From NCBI RefSeq assembly GCF_000767615.3, contig NZ_CP009553.3, forward strand, positions 1,116,001 to 1,180,000: a stretch of DNA of 64,000 nt. The letters are read 5' to 3'. The stretch's first letter is position 1. Each line of letters opens with the position of its first letter. Shown here in pieces: positions 46,639 through 57,144 of the stretch. The notes below the pieces were generated by a model that was not told the origin of the DNA, searched no databases, and worked only from the letters and a program-made list of their open reading frames with translations. This DNA comes from Pandoraea pnomenusa (GTDB lineage: Bacteria > Pseudomonadota > Gammaproteobacteria > Burkholderiales > Burkholderiaceae). Made by a program: the position numbers and the translations under genes.

Positions 46639-47086
46639 AGACGACCTCTTGCTTGTTGCGGGGGATGGGCAAACGAGTCCGCACTGTAGCGTGCAGGGTG
46701 GGGATGGGCAAGCACCGTTTTCCACATTGCACGAGCACAAGGATGTGGACAACCGTGGGATACATCCGACAACTCTTTGACGCAGCGGCGCTTTTTGGTT
46801 CGTGATTAAAAAATGCGCAGTGAGCTGTTTCAGAAATGAACACCACCGCAAGCTCACGAATCCCGGAAAACCCGCGCAAGCCTGTGGATAACTATGTGCA
46901 CATGTCCGCGCCTCGGGAGATATCTTGGCCACGGTACCGAAACCCGTCTTTGAGACGGTCCGGATTCATCTCGGAAAGCCAGAGAAATCAAGGGTTTAGA
47001 TTGTCCGAGCGGGAAATGTCGGGCGTTCGCACGCGAAAACCCTTAAATTAGCGGGCCTGTGGACAGTTTTTCGTCAGCCAACGCGC
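46639..47086. other. Divergent intergenic region between exbB and xseA with DnaA-box-like sites
   Basis: A perfect DnaA consensus box (TTATCCACA on the minus strand, 46883-46891) and three single-mismatch relatives are spread over 350 bp: TTTTCCACA at 46718-46726 (plus), TTGTCCACA at 46744-46752 (minus), CTGTCCACA at 47058-47066 (minus). There is an A-run at 46805-46810 and a 10-bp palindrome at 46894-46903. No gene is seen. It lacks the usual oriC neighbours (dnaA, dnaN, rpmH). Confidence 0.5.
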
Positions 47087-48460
47087 ATGAACCCATCTTT
47101 CGACGACGCCCGGCCCACCGGTGGTGCGGATCGCGTGCTAAGTGTTTCAGATCTGAACAAAGCCGTGGCCGGCGTGCTCGAGCGGAGCTTCCCTCTGGCC
47201 TGGGTCAGCGGCGAGATCTCGAACTTCACGCGCGCGGCCAGCGGTCATTGGTATTTTTCCATCAAGGACGCCCAGGCGCAGATGCGCTGCGTGATGTTCC
47301 GCGGACGCGCGCAGCATGCCGATTTCATGCCGAAAGAGGGCGATCGCGTCGAAGTTCGCGCCTTGCTCTCGATGTATGTGCCACGCGGCGAAGTGCAACT
47401 CAACGTGGAGGCTATCCGTCGCGCCGGACAGGGCAACCTGTACGAGGCGTTCCTGCGGCTCAAGGAAAAGCTCGCCGCGGCAGGGCTCTTCGATACCGCC
47501 CGAAAACGTGTGTTGCCAAAGTACGCACGTCGCGTTGGCGTCGTGACGTCGTTGCAAGCCGCCGCGCTGCGCGACGTACTGACCACGCTGGCGCGGCGTG
47601 CGCCACACGTCGCGGTCGTGGTCTATCCCGCCCCGGTGCAGGGCGCCGACGCCGCGGCCCGCCTCGCCGCCGCGCTCGACATCGCCAACGCCCGTCGCGA
47701 GGTGGATACCATCCTGCTGTGCCGCGGCGGCGGCTCGATCGAAGACCTCTGGGCTTTCAACGAGGAAGTGCTGGCGCACGCGATTGCGCGAAGCGAACTG
47801 CCGGTCGTCTCGGGCGTGGGGCACGAAACCGATTTCACCATTGCGGACTTCGTGGCCGATGTGCGGGCGCCCACGCCGACGGCGGCCGCCGAACTCATCA
47901 GTGCCGCGCGCGACGAATGCCTGCGCGAGGTCGACCGCGAGCGCCAGCGTCTTACGCGCGCCATGTGGCGTACGCTCGAGCAGCGCGCCCAGCAACTCGA
48001 CAGCCTGTCGCGCGGGTTGGTGTCGCCGCGCGAACGTCTGGCGCGTCAGCGCGGCGAGCTCGCGCACTTGTCCGATCGCATGCGGCACGCACTGGAGCGC
48101 CCGTTGGCGCAACGTCGGGGCCGCTTCGAGATGTTGCGCCTGCGGCTGGCGCGCGCCGTGCCGGATATTGCGTCGCAACATGAACGCGTGGCATTGCTTG
48201 GACAGCGCATGCAGAGTGCCATGTCGCGCCGCGCCGAGCGCACATCGCAGCGTCTGACCGATGCCAGGGCCCAGCTTGAACTGCTCAATCCGCGTCGAAC
48301 GCTGCAGCGCGGTTATGCCGCGGTGCTCGATGCCAGGGGGCAACCGCTGCGCGACCCCCGTCGGCTGCAACGCGGCCAGCAGGTCACGATGCATTTGGCG
48401 CAAGGCGCGGCCGATGTCGGCATTGGTGACGTTCAAGTCAGGCTAGACGATACTTTTTAG
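47087..48460 (+). CDS. xseA: Exodeoxyribonuclease VII large subunit
   Basis: XseA, with XseB, degrades single-stranded DNA. The 457-residue protein has an N-terminal OB-fold ([32 protein letters not shown]), the catalytic domain with the [40 protein letters not shown] and [28 protein letters not shown] blocks, and a long C-terminal coiled-coil. The start at 47087 is shortly after a DnaA-box-like site (47058). No xseB is adjacent. Confidence 0.96.
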   Translation: MNPSFDDARPTGGADRVLSVSDLNKAVAGVLERSFPLAWVSGEISNFTRAASGHWYFSIKDAQAQMRCVMFRGRAQHADFMPKEGDRVEVRALLSMYVPRGEVQLNVEAIRRAGQGNLYEAFLRLKEKLAAAGLFDTARKRVLPKYARRVGVVTSLQAAALRDVLTTLARRAPHVAVVVYPAPVQGADAAARLAAALDIANARREVDTILLCRGGGSIEDLWAFNEEVLAHAIARSELPVVSGVGHETDFTIADFVADVRAPTPTAAAELISAARDECLREVDRERQRLTRAMWRTLEQRAQQLDSLSRGLVSPRERLARQRGELAHLSDRMRHALERPLAQRRGRFEMLRLRLARAVPDIASQHERVALLGQRMQSAMSRRAERTSQRLTDARAQLELLNPRRTLQRGYAAVLDARGQPLRDPRRLQRGQQVTMHLAQGAADVGIGDVQVRLDDTF

Positions 48461-48662
48461 GCGTGGCCGGTTCGGGGAATCTGCCAAATCGCAGGGATCG
48501 TGCGTCGATTGGCCGGGATCGGCAAACAATCGTCACATTCGACGGGCACATTGCGGGAAGCCAAGTACCCGTTGGGTTTGCGGGGTTATCGCATCTGCCC
48601 TAGAATCGATGGCTCCGGATAACGCAAATCGGGTTCCCCTCAGAGCACAAAGGACAATTGCC

Positions 48663-49241
48663 ATGGAACACAAGCTCCCTGAACTGCCGTACGCCATCGA
48701 TGCACTGGCGCCGACCATCTCCAAGGAAACGATGGAGTATCACTACGGCAAGCACCACCAAGCCTATGTGACCAACTTGAACAACCTGATCAAGGGCACC
48801 GAATTCGAAAACGCCAGCCTCGAAGACATCATCAAGAAGTCGTCGGGCGGCGTGTTCAACAATGCAGCCCAGGTGTGGAACCACACCTTCTTCTGGAACA
48901 CCCTGACGCCCAAGAGCAGCGGCGCACCGGCTGGCGATCTGGCCAAGGCCATCGATGCCAAGTGGGGTTCGTTCGACGCCTTCAAGGAAGCCTTCACGAA
49001 GTCGGCCGTGGGCAACTTCGGTTCGGGCTGGACGTGGTTGGTGAAGAAGGCCGACGGTTCGCTCGACATCGTGAACACGAGCAACGCCGCAACCCCGCTC
49101 ACCACGACCGACAAGCCGATCATCACGATCGACGTGTGGGAGCACGCTTACTACATCGACTACCGCAACGCCCGTCCGAAGTTTGCCGAGGCATTCTGGA
49201 CGCTGGTCAACTGGGATTTCGCCGCGAAGAACTTCGCGTAA
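48663..49241 (+). CDS. sodB: Superoxide dismutase [Fe]
   Basis: The 192-residue enzyme has metal ligands H27, H74, D157 and H161 (in [21 protein letters not shown]) and the Gln in [11 protein letters not shown] that fits the iron-type enzyme. No signal peptide is present, so it is cytosolic. The start at 48663 fits the family N-terminus. It is single and closed by a hairpin at 49357-49387. Confidence 0.96.
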   Translation: MEHKLPELPYAIDALAPTISKETMEYHYGKHHQAYVTNLNNLIKGTEFENASLEDIIKKSSGGVFNNAAQVWNHTFFWNTLTPKSSGAPAGDLAKAIDAKWGSFDAFKEAFTKSAVGNFGSGWTWLVKKADGSLDIVNTSNAATPLTTTDKPIITIDVWEHAYYIDYRNARPKFAEAFWTLVNWDFAAKNFA

Positions 49242-49356
49242 TCGAACGTCCCGGACTTTGCCGGTCGACAATGGCGAATCGCGCACTCCGATGTGCGGTT
49301 CGTGACGCGATGCCGCGTCAGGCGCCCAACCCGAGCGCGCGACGCCGCCGGCAATC

Positions 49357-49387
49357 GAAAAGCCCACCGCTTGCGGTGGGCTTTTTT
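49357..49387. terminator. Intrinsic terminator after sodB
   Basis: AGCCCACCGC (49361-49370) pairs with GCGGTGGGCT (49373-49382) around a two-base loop, followed by a run of six T. Confidence 0.9.
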
Positions 49388-49497
49388 CGTTTTCAGCGGT
49401 TGCAGGATCGCGCGGATGTGAGGTGGACTTGATCGACATCAACGTTTGGCGATGCGACCCTCGATAGAGTGAGAGCTCCAAACGCGAAGAACGACTT

Positions 49498-50235
49498 ATG
49501 CCAGACCCTGCGCCAACCGCTTGTGATCCTTCCGTTGATCCCCTTCCCGAGCGCCATGCGCACCGCGCGGGCCCGGAGGTGGCAGCGGTAGACCCCCGGC
49601 CCGTCGCGCCGTACCGGAGCCGGCTCGCCGATGCCCGGCTCATGCGCAGTTTGCCGAGTGCGGCATGGACGTTGTTCCGTCTGGCCGAACACAAGCGTGG
49701 TGGTACCGCCACTCACATGTGGCGCGTGGGTACGCTCGCGTGGCGTTTCGCGAAGTCGCTGGAATTGCCCGCCGTGGAGGCGCAGGCGCTCGGCCTCGCG
49801 GCGGCGCTGCATGACACGGGCAAGCTCTGCATTCCCAATACGATTCTGGAAAAGCCGGGCAAGCTGTCGCCCGACGAGACGCAGGTGATGCGGATGCATC
49901 CCCGGCTCGGCGCCGACATGCTTCGCGCCATTGGCGGGGCGGCGTGCGAACTGGCCGCCTCCGTGGCGCTCACCCATCACGAGCGTTACGACGGCCTCGG
50001 GTATCCGCATGGGCTGTCGGGAAATCGCATCCCGCTGGCGGGGCGTATCGTTGCCATCGTCGACGTGTTCGATGCGCTCGCGAGTCATCGGCCTTATCGG
50101 GCCGCGCTCAGCCCGACGCAAATCGTCGGTGCGATGCTCGCCGAACGGGGGCGTCACTTCGATCCGTGGCTGCTCGACCGCTTTCTCGAACGATCACTCA
50201 CATCCGCGCTCGGCGTATCGAGCGGCGCGCGCTGA
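49498..50235 (+). CDS. HD-GYP domain protein (putative cyclic di-GMP phosphodiesterase), stand-alone
   Basis: A 245-residue protein with an HD-GYP domain from about residue 60: H73 (ATHMWRVG), the HD pair H105-D106 in LHDTGKLCIPN, H134, H160-H161 (HHERYDGLGYP, the variant of the GYP motif) and D189. It lacks the receiver and GAF domains usually attached. The N-terminal 45 residues are Pro/Asp-rich and probably disordered. HD-GYP proteins hydrolyse cyclic di-GMP, but activity is not proven. It is convergent with the DUF192 gene. Confidence 0.87.
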   Translation: MPDPAPTACDPSVDPLPERHAHRAGPEVAAVDPRPVAPYRSRLADARLMRSLPSAAWTLFRLAEHKRGGTATHMWRVGTLAWRFAKSLELPAVEAQALGLAAALHDTGKLCIPNTILEKPGKLSPDETQVMRMHPRLGADMLRAIGGAACELAASVALTHHERYDGLGYPHGLSGNRIPLAGRIVAIVDVFDALASHRPYRAALSPTQIVGAMLAERGRHFDPWLLDRFLERSLTSALGVSSGAR

Positions 50236-50259
50236 GCGCGCCCCCCGGCATCCCGACGA

Positions 50260-50739
50260 TCAGCGCGGGAGGCCGGAGATCTTCATGCCCGGTCCAATGC
50301 CCCGCTTCCTGAACCAGCCCTGGTTCATTTCGAGCGCGTAGCGCACGGCGGCACGCGGGCAGTGGTTATCTTCGGTCTGCGGGGCCATGTCCTCGATGTT
50401 CACGATCGTGCCGTCGTCGGCGAGAAAGGCAATGGACAGCGGCAGGTCGGTGTTTTTCATCCAGAAGCAGTGACCGGCACGTTGTTCGAACACGAACAGC
50501 ATGCCGGCGTTATCGGGCATGGTCTTGCGATACATCAGACCCTGCTCGCGATCGGCTTCGTTGGCGGCCACTTCAGCCTTGATCAGATACATGCCGGCGG
50601 AAAGCTGGACGGTGGGAAACTGACCGGGTTGTTTGATCTGCGCGACGGCGCTCGTCGGCGCAAGGGCCATGACGGCGGCGGAGGCGGCAAACGCGGCGCT
50701 GGCGGCAAGCGCGGCCAGTTGACGTGAAATCCGGATCAC
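50260..50739 (-). CDS. DUF192 family secreted protein
   Basis: A 159-residue protein with an N-terminal signal (hydrophobic, Ala-rich, cleavage likely after SAVA) and a DUF192 domain: EREQGLMYRKTMPDNAGMLFVF-type block (here ADREQGLMYRKTMPDNAG), FWMKNTDLPLSIAF, and CPRAAVRYALEMNQGWF. The GTG at 50739 has AGGAGT 5 nt upstream; an ATG further up has no ribosome site. The function of DUF192 is unknown. Confidence 0.85.
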   Translation of the reverse strand: MIRISRQLAALAASAAFAASAAVMALAPTSAVAQIKQPGQFPTVQLSAGMYLIKAEVAANEADREQGLMYRKTMPDNAGMLFVFEQRAGHCFWMKNTDLPLSIAFLADDGTIVNIEDMAPQTEDNHCPRAAVRYALEMNQGWFRKRGIGPGMKISGLPR

Positions 50740-50801
50740 GAACGACTCCTGAAAGATCGGGGGAACGTCAGAGGAAGGCGGATCATTGTAGCCGCCGGAC
50801 G

Positions 50802-50832
50802 AAAAAAAAGCAGGTTGCGAGAGCAACCTGCT
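50802..50832 (-). terminator. Intrinsic terminator after the 50874 small-protein gene
   Basis: AGCAGGTTGC (50809-50818) pairs with GCAACCTGCT (50823-50832) around a four-base loop; on the minus strand seven or more T follow. It is 42 nt past the stop and upstream of the DUF192 gene. Confidence 0.88.
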
Positions 50833-50873
50833 TGTTACCGCACGTTGCGCAGACAGGCTGCGCCACGCGGGAC

Positions 50874-51080
50874 TTACTTGCTGGCAGCGGCCGGCGCTTC
50901 AGCAGCCGAAGCCTTCTTTGCCGACTTCTTGTGCGACTTCTTGTGCGTCGACTTCTTCTTTGCAGCCGGCTTGCTTGCGGCGGCCGGAGCAGCACCCGCG
51001 TCAGCGGCCGGAGCCGAAGCTTGAGCGAACACGCCAGTTGCGAACAGGCCAGCGACCAGGGCAGCGATCAGTTTTTTCAT
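50874..51080 (-). CDS. Small exported Ala/Lys-rich protein (Asr-like), copy 1
   Basis: A 68-residue protein with a Sec signal (MKKLIAALVAGLFATGVFAQ, cleavage after VFA or FAQ) followed by an Ala/Pro stretch and a Lys/Ser/His patch (AKKKSTHKKSHKKSAKKAS). It resembles the neighbouring gene at 51208 in signal, order of segments and basic tail, and, in composition, the E. coli acid-shock protein Asr. I cannot assign a function. It has its own hairpin and a 5' leader of about 100 nt before the next gene. Confidence 0.7.
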   Translation of the reverse strand: MKKLIAALVAGLFATGVFAQASAPAADAGAAPAAASKPAAKKKSTHKKSHKKSAKKASAAEAPAAASK

Positions 51081-51207
51081 GAGATTCCTCGTTGAAGCTC
51101 GATGTTGGGGTGATGTACTCGTTGACCCGCGAAGTGAGTCATCTCCTTTAACGTCCGTTCAGAACATCGGTTGACAACCCACCCGCAGTTTTTTTCGAAC
51201 ACAAGTA

Positions 51208-51450
51208 TTACGGCTTGTTACCGACCGGGGGTTGGACAGCCTTCTTGCCGGTCTTCTTGTGGTGATGCTTTTTGTGCTTGGCCTTCTTCGCCGGAGCGGC
51301 ATGGGTAGCCGCTGCCGGTGCCGCCGGAGCGGGCGCTGCCGCTGCAGGCGCCGCCGGTGCGACAGGCGCCGTGGCCGGCGCCGATTGTTGGGCCATCGCG
51401 GCGCCGGACACGATCAGGCCGGCGGTCAATGCGAGCAGCAGTTTGTTCAT
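51208..51450 (-). CDS. Small exported Ala/Pro/His/Lys-rich protein (Asr-like), copy 2
   Basis: An 80-residue protein with a Sec signal (MNKLLLALTAGLIVSGAAMAQ) and a Pro/Ala-rich linker. A basic, His-rich tail follows (KKAKHKKHHHKKTGKKA). It shares its layout with the copy at 50874, suggesting duplication. Asr-like or metal-binding roles are guesses from composition only. The two genes are codirectional, 127 nt apart, and face away from rluE. Confidence 0.7.
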   Translation of the reverse strand: MNKLLLALTAGLIVSGAAMAQQSAPATAPVAPAAPAAAAPAPAAPAAATHAAPAKKAKHKKHHHKKTGKKAVQPPVGNKP

Positions 51451-51502
51451 GACTTGGTTTCCTCGTTTCAGTTCGTGGTGCGTATGTTGCGCACCTGTTC
51501 CC

Positions 51503-52093
51503 TCAACGAGATGAGCGATCGCGGCGTTGACCGGAAAGTGTAAGTATTTGTTGCGGCAGTTCGCACCATTGTCCTGGCGCCAGATTCAGCGCGAAGACGT
51601 CGACCGGACCGATGGCCACGCGCACAAGTCGCAGGGTCGGTTTGCCCACGGCGGCCGTCATGCGTCTGACCTGACGGTTCTTGCCTTCGACCAGCGTGAT
51701 CTCCAGCCAGTGGGTCGGAATGCTCGCGCGATAGCGGATGGGCGGATGGCGAGGCCACAGCGCCTGCGGCTCGGGAATCTCGCGGGCGTCGCAGGGCAGG
51801 GTGACGAAATCGCCCAGATCGAGACCGGCGCGCAGGCGAGCGACAGCCGTTTCTTCGTAAGCCCCTTCGACCTGCGCCCAATAGGTCTTGGGCAACTTAC
51901 GTTCCGGTTCGGCGATCCGCGCCTGAAGGCGACCATCGTCGGTGAGCAGCAGCAGTCCTTCGCTGTCGGCATCGAGGCGACCCGCCGGATACACCCCGGG
52001 CTGCGCGATGCATTCGGCGAGTGTCGGGCGGGTGGGATGCGGCGAGAACTGACAGATCGTGCCGAAGGGTTTGTTGAGTGCGAGAAGTGTCAT
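51503..52093 (-). CDS. rluE: Pseudouridine synthase, RluE/RsuA family
   Basis: A 196-residue enzyme with the catalytic block AGRLDADSEGLLLLTDDGRLQ (Asp nucleophile), KTYWAQVEG and LEITLVEGKNRQVRRMTAAVGKPTLRLVR. The short length without an S4 domain fits RluE, which modifies U2457 of 23S rRNA. The start at 52093 (MTLLALNKPFG) is the family N-terminus. It is divergent from icd; the operator-like palindrome is in the gap. Confidence 0.9.
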   Translation of the reverse strand: MTLLALNKPFGTICQFSPHPTRPTLAECIAQPGVYPAGRLDADSEGLLLLTDDGRLQARIAEPERKLPKTYWAQVEGAYEETAVARLRAGLDLGDFVTLPCDAREIPEPQALWPRHPPIRYRASIPTHWLEITLVEGKNRQVRRMTAAVGKPTLRLVRVAIGPVDVFALNLAPGQWCELPQQILTLSGQRRDRSSR

Positions 52094-52225
52094 ACCGGTA
52101 GCGCAAAATCGGAGAGTGCCGACGAACATGCCCGCCATGCGGCAGGGCATCTGAACGCAATATGCGTTCTCGACCTGCTGGCCAGCCCCGCCATGTTAAT
52201 GCATAATCGGGAACGTAAGTCTTAT

Positions 52226-52239
52226 GTCTTATATAAGAC
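52226..52239. promoter_or_regulatory. Operator-like palindrome in the icd promoter
   Basis: The 14-bp GTCTTATATAAGAC is perfectly palindromic, 117 nt before the icd ATG. An overlapping upstream partial copy (AGTCTTAT at 52218-52225) makes a tandem. The 12-bp core is identical to that at 37069-37080. Confidence 0.6.
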
Positions 52240-52356
52240 TTGCCTTGCGTCACGCGCACTTTACGATGCAGTGACTACAATAGGGACGAAATACGTCGAG
52301 CGTTCCCCCGGGCGCATTTGGCGAGCGCAGTCCGATTTTTCCATTGGAGCCCCACC

Positions 52357-53610
<1,254 letters not shown>

Positions 53611-53633
53611 TCCAATATTTCGGATCGCTGAAC

Positions 53634-53669
53634 AACCCCGCCACCGATTGGATTAGGCGGGGTTTTTTT
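53634..53669 (+). terminator. Intrinsic terminator of icd
   Basis: AACCCCGCC (53634-53642) pairs with GGCGGGGTT (53656-53664) around a 13-base loop, followed by T-run; 24 nt past the stop. Confidence 0.9.
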
Positions 53670-53740
53670 ATTGACGTCGAACGCAAGCGCTTCGCAGCGA
53701 ACCGCCCGGCAATTCCGAGCCGTCCTGCGCGTCGCGTCGG

Positions 53741-54178
53741 CTAGTTCACGACGATCGTCGTCGTTACGCGGTGGTCGCCGGTGGTGGGCGTGTGGCTGCC
53801 GAGTTCGCGTGGGAAGCCTACGGTCCAGGTGACCACGTCGGTGCCGGGCGATTTCCCGGCCTGATACCAGACCACCATGCCGGGAAATCGCATGCTTTCG
53901 CAGCGCTGCCCGGCCGGCACCGTGTAGTCGATCCATTCGGGGATCACTTCGCCGAGCGTGGGCGTCGAGTCGAGTTCGAACGTCGGCTGGCCGAGCGAGC
54001 GGCAAAGCACGCTGTAGTTGGGCTGCACCCAGATCGCCGCCTTCTCGCCGACGGCAACCGTAAGCGTGATTTCCTTCGGAGGATACGGGGGAAGCGTTGA
54101 CTGAGCGCGCGGCGCGCCAGGTGCCAGCGCAAGCGTGGCCAGGGCCATCGCGCGCCATGCGGTCTTGGTGGTATCCAT
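53741..54178 (-). CDS. Secreted hypothetical protein
   Basis: A 145-residue protein with a Sec-type signal (hydrophobic stretch after residue 8, cleavage likely after RAQ). The mature part is about 120 residues, mostly beta-like (ITLTVAVGEKAAIWV, VTWTVGFP, VTTTIVV), with two Cys (C59, C93) that could form a disulfide. I recognise no family. It stands alone between icd and a LysR gene, convergent with icd. Confidence 0.6.
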   Translation of the reverse strand: MDTTKTAWRAMALATLALAPGAPRAQSTLPPYPPKEITLTVAVGEKAAIWVQPNYSVLCRSLGQPTFELDSTPTLGEVIPEWIDYTVPAGQRCESMRFPGMVVWYQAGKSPGTDVVTWTVGFPRELGSHTPTTGDHRVTTTIVVN

Positions 54179-54304
54179 GGCGGATCTCCCACCCCCCTTG
54201 ACTGCCGACGCCGAGCGTTCTCCTCGCTCCTGCCTGCCGTCGGCAAGACGCTTCCATTACAGTGCACACACGCGCACAAGGCAAGGCGCGGCGCCGTGGG
54301 CGCA

Positions 54305-55228
54305 TCACCGACCGTCGAAGCATGCGGCCAGACGCTGCGCCTCGAAAGCCTGCACCACGTGATCGACGAAGACCCGGGTGCGCAGGGGAAGCTGCTTCTT
54401 GTTCGAGTAATAGATGAACACGCCGCCGTACTCTTCGTACCATCCCGGCAGAAGTCTGCGAATGCGACCCGACGCGAGCAATGGCGCCGCATGCGGCATC
54501 GGCAGCAGTGCGACCCCGTAGCCGAGCGCAACCGCGTGCGCCATCGCCTCGGGATCGTCGAAGATCATGCGCGTGCGCGCCTCGATGTTGACGCGCTCGC
54601 CCAGCGCGTTGCGCAAGTCCCAGGCGCGCAGTCGCCCGGTCGCACCGGAGCGCCGGATCACGGCATCGAACGACGCCAGCGCGGACGGATGCACGGGTGT
54701 CTCGCGTTCGGCCATATAGCCGGGCGACGCACAGATGACCGCATAGGTTGGCGCGAGCCGTCGCGCGATCACGCCGGGCGTGAGCTCGATCCCGCCGCCG
54801 ATGGCGGCATCGAAGCCTTCGGCCACGACATCCACGCTTCGGTTGTCGAAGCGCCAGTCGGGCACGATCTCAGGGTAGCGGGCGAGAAAGTCGCCGAGCA
54901 ACGGCAAGAGGTACTGACGCCCGAACGCGTGCGCCACGCTGACCTTGAGCATGCCGGATGGCGCGCTCTCGCGCTCGGCGGCGCGGGCAAACGCGTCGGT
55001 CAGCGCCGCGAATGGCGCGTCGACGTCGAGCAGGAACCGCTCGCCGCCCGCCGTGAGCGTCAGGCTGCGCGTGCTGCGGTGGAACAGGCGCAAACCGAGT
55101 TGCGCCTCCAGACGCGCCACATTCTTGCTCACGGCCGCGGGCGTTATCCCCAACCGGCGCGCGGCGGCGGAAAAACTTCCCGCGCGGGCGCTGAGCACGA
55201 AAGACTCGATCAGATGCATGGCATCCAT
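54305..55228 (-). CDS. LysR-family transcriptional regulator (divergent SDR partner)
   Basis: A 307-residue LysR protein: helix-turn-helix in the first 60 residues (GSFSAAARRLGITPAAVSKNVARLE), then a substrate-binding domain. It is divergent from the SDR at 55337 with a 108-nt gap that is AT-rich. Control of the SDR is the usual inference for this arrangement. Confidence 0.87.
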   Translation of the reverse strand: MDAMHLIESFVLSARAGSFSAAARRLGITPAAVSKNVARLEAQLGLRLFHRSTRSLTLTAGGERFLLDVDAPFAALTDAFARAAERESAPSGMLKVSVAHAFGRQYLLPLLGDFLARYPEIVPDWRFDNRSVDVVAEGFDAAIGGGIELTPGVIARRLAPTYAVICASPGYMAERETPVHPSALASFDAVIRRSGATGRLRAWDLRNALGERVNIEARTRMIFDDPEAMAHAVALGYGVALLPMPHAAPLLASGRIRRLLPGWYEEYGGVFIYYSNKKQLPLRTRVFVDHVVQAFEAQRLAACFDGR

Positions 55229-55336
55229 CGCTCACCTGTTCCAATTGATTGAAATTGATGATCGGTATTATCGTCTAGTTGAGATGTAATTCGCCAATCA
55301 TACTGGCTCCACTTCTCAACCCAGTGGAGCAATGAC

Positions 55337-56080
55337 ATGGCAACGAACTTTCAAGGCAAGGTGGCATTCGTGACGGGGGGCTCGCGCGGGATTGGCGCGG
55401 CCGTGGTGCGGCGACTGGCCGACGGCGGCGCGGCCGTCGCGTTCACGTTCAAGGGATCGAGGGCGGCCGCCGAGGATCTGGTCGCTGAAATCGAGGCCTC
55501 GGGCGGGCGCGCGCTTGCCTTGCATGCCGACGCGGGCGATGCCTCCGCATTGACGCAAGCGGTGAACGAGGCGGCGCTTCGGTTCGGCAGGATCGACATT
55601 CTCGTGAACAACGCCGGTGTGTTTTCCATGGCATCGATCGCGGACATTCCGGTCGAAGAGTTCGACCGCATGCTCAACGTCAACGTGCGCGCCGTGTTCA
55701 TCGCATCGCAGGCGGCGCTTGCGCACATGGGCGAGGGCGGGCGCATCATCAACATCGGCTCGTGCAACGCCGAGCGCATGCCTTTCGCCGGCGGCGCGAC
55801 CTACGCGATGAGCAAGGCCGCGCTGGTCGGGCTGGTCAAAGGGATGGCGCGCGATCTCGGTCCGCGAGGCATTACCGTGAACAACGTGCAACCGGGGCCG
55901 ACGAACACCGACATGAATCCGGCTGCCGGCGATTTCGCGGGGGCGATGCACGATCTGATGGCGCTCAAGCGCCACGCCCGCCCCGAGGAAATCGCGGCGA
56001 TGGTGGCATATGTCGCGAGCGAGGAGGCAGGGTTCGTGACCGGCGCGAGTCTCACCATCGACGGCGGATTCAACGCCTGA
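55337..56080 (+). CDS. Short-chain dehydrogenase/reductase (FabG-like)
   Basis: A 247-residue classical SDR: TGGSRGIGAAVVRRL for cofactor binding, NNAGVF, INIGSCNAERMPFAGG with the catalytic Ser and the YAMSKAA Tyr/Lys, then NNVQPGPTNTDM. The substrate is unknown; the divergent LysR suggests inducible use, such as alcohol or ketone conversion. Confidence 0.88.
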   Translation: MATNFQGKVAFVTGGSRGIGAAVVRRLADGGAAVAFTFKGSRAAAEDLVAEIEASGGRALALHADAGDASALTQAVNEAALRFGRIDILVNNAGVFSMASIADIPVEEFDRMLNVNVRAVFIASQAALAHMGEGGRIINIGSCNAERMPFAGGATYAMSKAALVGLVKGMARDLGPRGITVNNVQPGPTNTDMNPAAGDFAGAMHDLMALKRHARPEEIAAMVAYVASEEAGFVTGASLTIDGGFNA

Positions 56081-56188
56081 GTCGTGGCCCGGCAGGTCGC
56101 GTGCCGCGCGCGCAAGCCCGGGGCCGCGACGTCGGCGTCGCCAGCGCGCCCAACATGGGGCGTGGGCCGATGCCGTGCTCGGCGACGC

Positions 56189-57100
56189 TCACTCCGAGAA
56201 GTGTTCGAACAGCAGCGTGCGCATCCATTGGCTTGCCGGTTCCTGGTGATACCGGGCGTGCCAGAAGAGGTTGATCTGGACGTCGGGCACGTCGAGCGGG
56301 TGGTCGACGTAACGCAGGCCGAAGTGCTGCGCGCTTCGCTGGGCAAACTTTTCGGTCACGGTGGCAATCAGGTCGGTCGCATGCAGGATGTCGGCCAGCG
56401 CGACGAAGTGCGGCACGCGCAGCCGAATGTTGCGATGCACGTGGGCGCGTGCCATGAATTCGTCGACCTGGCCGTGTCCGGTGCCCGCGGCGACCACCAT
56501 CACCTGCTCGGCGCGTTCGAAGTCGTCGCGCGTCATCCGTGTCTGCTTCGGTCGATCCAGCGGATGTCCCGGCCGGAACATGCAGACATATTTCTGGCGG
56601 AAGAGCCGCCGCTGGAAGAAGCCTGCCGTGAGATCCGGCAAATGCCCCACCGCGAGGTCGACCTGACCCGCCGCCATTTCCTCCTGCAGATTCACCGCAG
56701 TATTACGCACGGTGCTGACGGTGATCCCCGGCGCCCGCTCGCCCAGCGCATGCATGAGTTTCGGCAGGAAGTGCACCTCGCCGATGTCCGTCATGGCGAT
56801 CCGGAACGCGCGCCGGCTGGTCGCCGGATCGAAGGCGAGCTGACGGTTGAAGACGCCGTGCAGGGCGTCGAGCGCCGCCGCGATGGGCTCGGCCAGCGCG
56901 ACGGCCATCGGCGTGGGCAGCATGCCGCGCGATGTACGGATGAACAGCTCGTCGTTGAACAGCTTGCGCAGGCGCGCGAGCGAATTGCTGACCGCTGGTT
57001 GCGTAACACCCAGGGCCTCGGCCACGCGAGACACGCGTCTTGCGTTGTACAAGTGCTGAAAGACGACCAGCAGGTTCAGATCAACGGAATGGAGGTCCAT
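56189..57100 (-). CDS. LysR-family regulator, NagR/NahR-like, of the Rieske hydroxylase cluster
   Basis: A 303-residue LysR protein with helix-turn-helix RRVSRVAEALGVTQPAVSNSLARLR in the first 55 residues and a NahR-like C-terminal domain. It is divergent from the reductase gene at 57259. An inverted repeat (57145-57172) lies between them. NagR/NahR proteins sense salicylate; I infer that here from the gene context and sequence style. Confidence 0.85.
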   Translation of the reverse strand: MDLHSVDLNLLVVFQHLYNARRVSRVAEALGVTQPAVSNSLARLRKLFNDELFIRTSRGMLPTPMAVALAEPIAAALDALHGVFNRQLAFDPATSRRAFRIAMTDIGEVHFLPKLMHALGERAPGITVSTVRNTAVNLQEEMAAGQVDLAVGHLPDLTAGFFQRRLFRQKYVCMFRPGHPLDRPKQTRMTRDDFERAEQVMVVAAGTGHGQVDEFMARAHVHRNIRLRVPHFVALADILHATDLIATVTEKFAQRSAQHFGLRYVDHPLDVPDVQINLFWHARYHQEPASQWMRTLLFEHFSE

Positions 57101-57144
57101 GGGCGTGCCGGGTCGTTCGGTGAGATCACTGGAATTTATGAGGC

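Noticed and set aside
46639..47086. Chromosome origin (oriC)
   Set aside because: DnaA-like boxes are present, but dnaA, dnaN, gyrB and rpmH are absent and there is no long AT-rich unwinding element.
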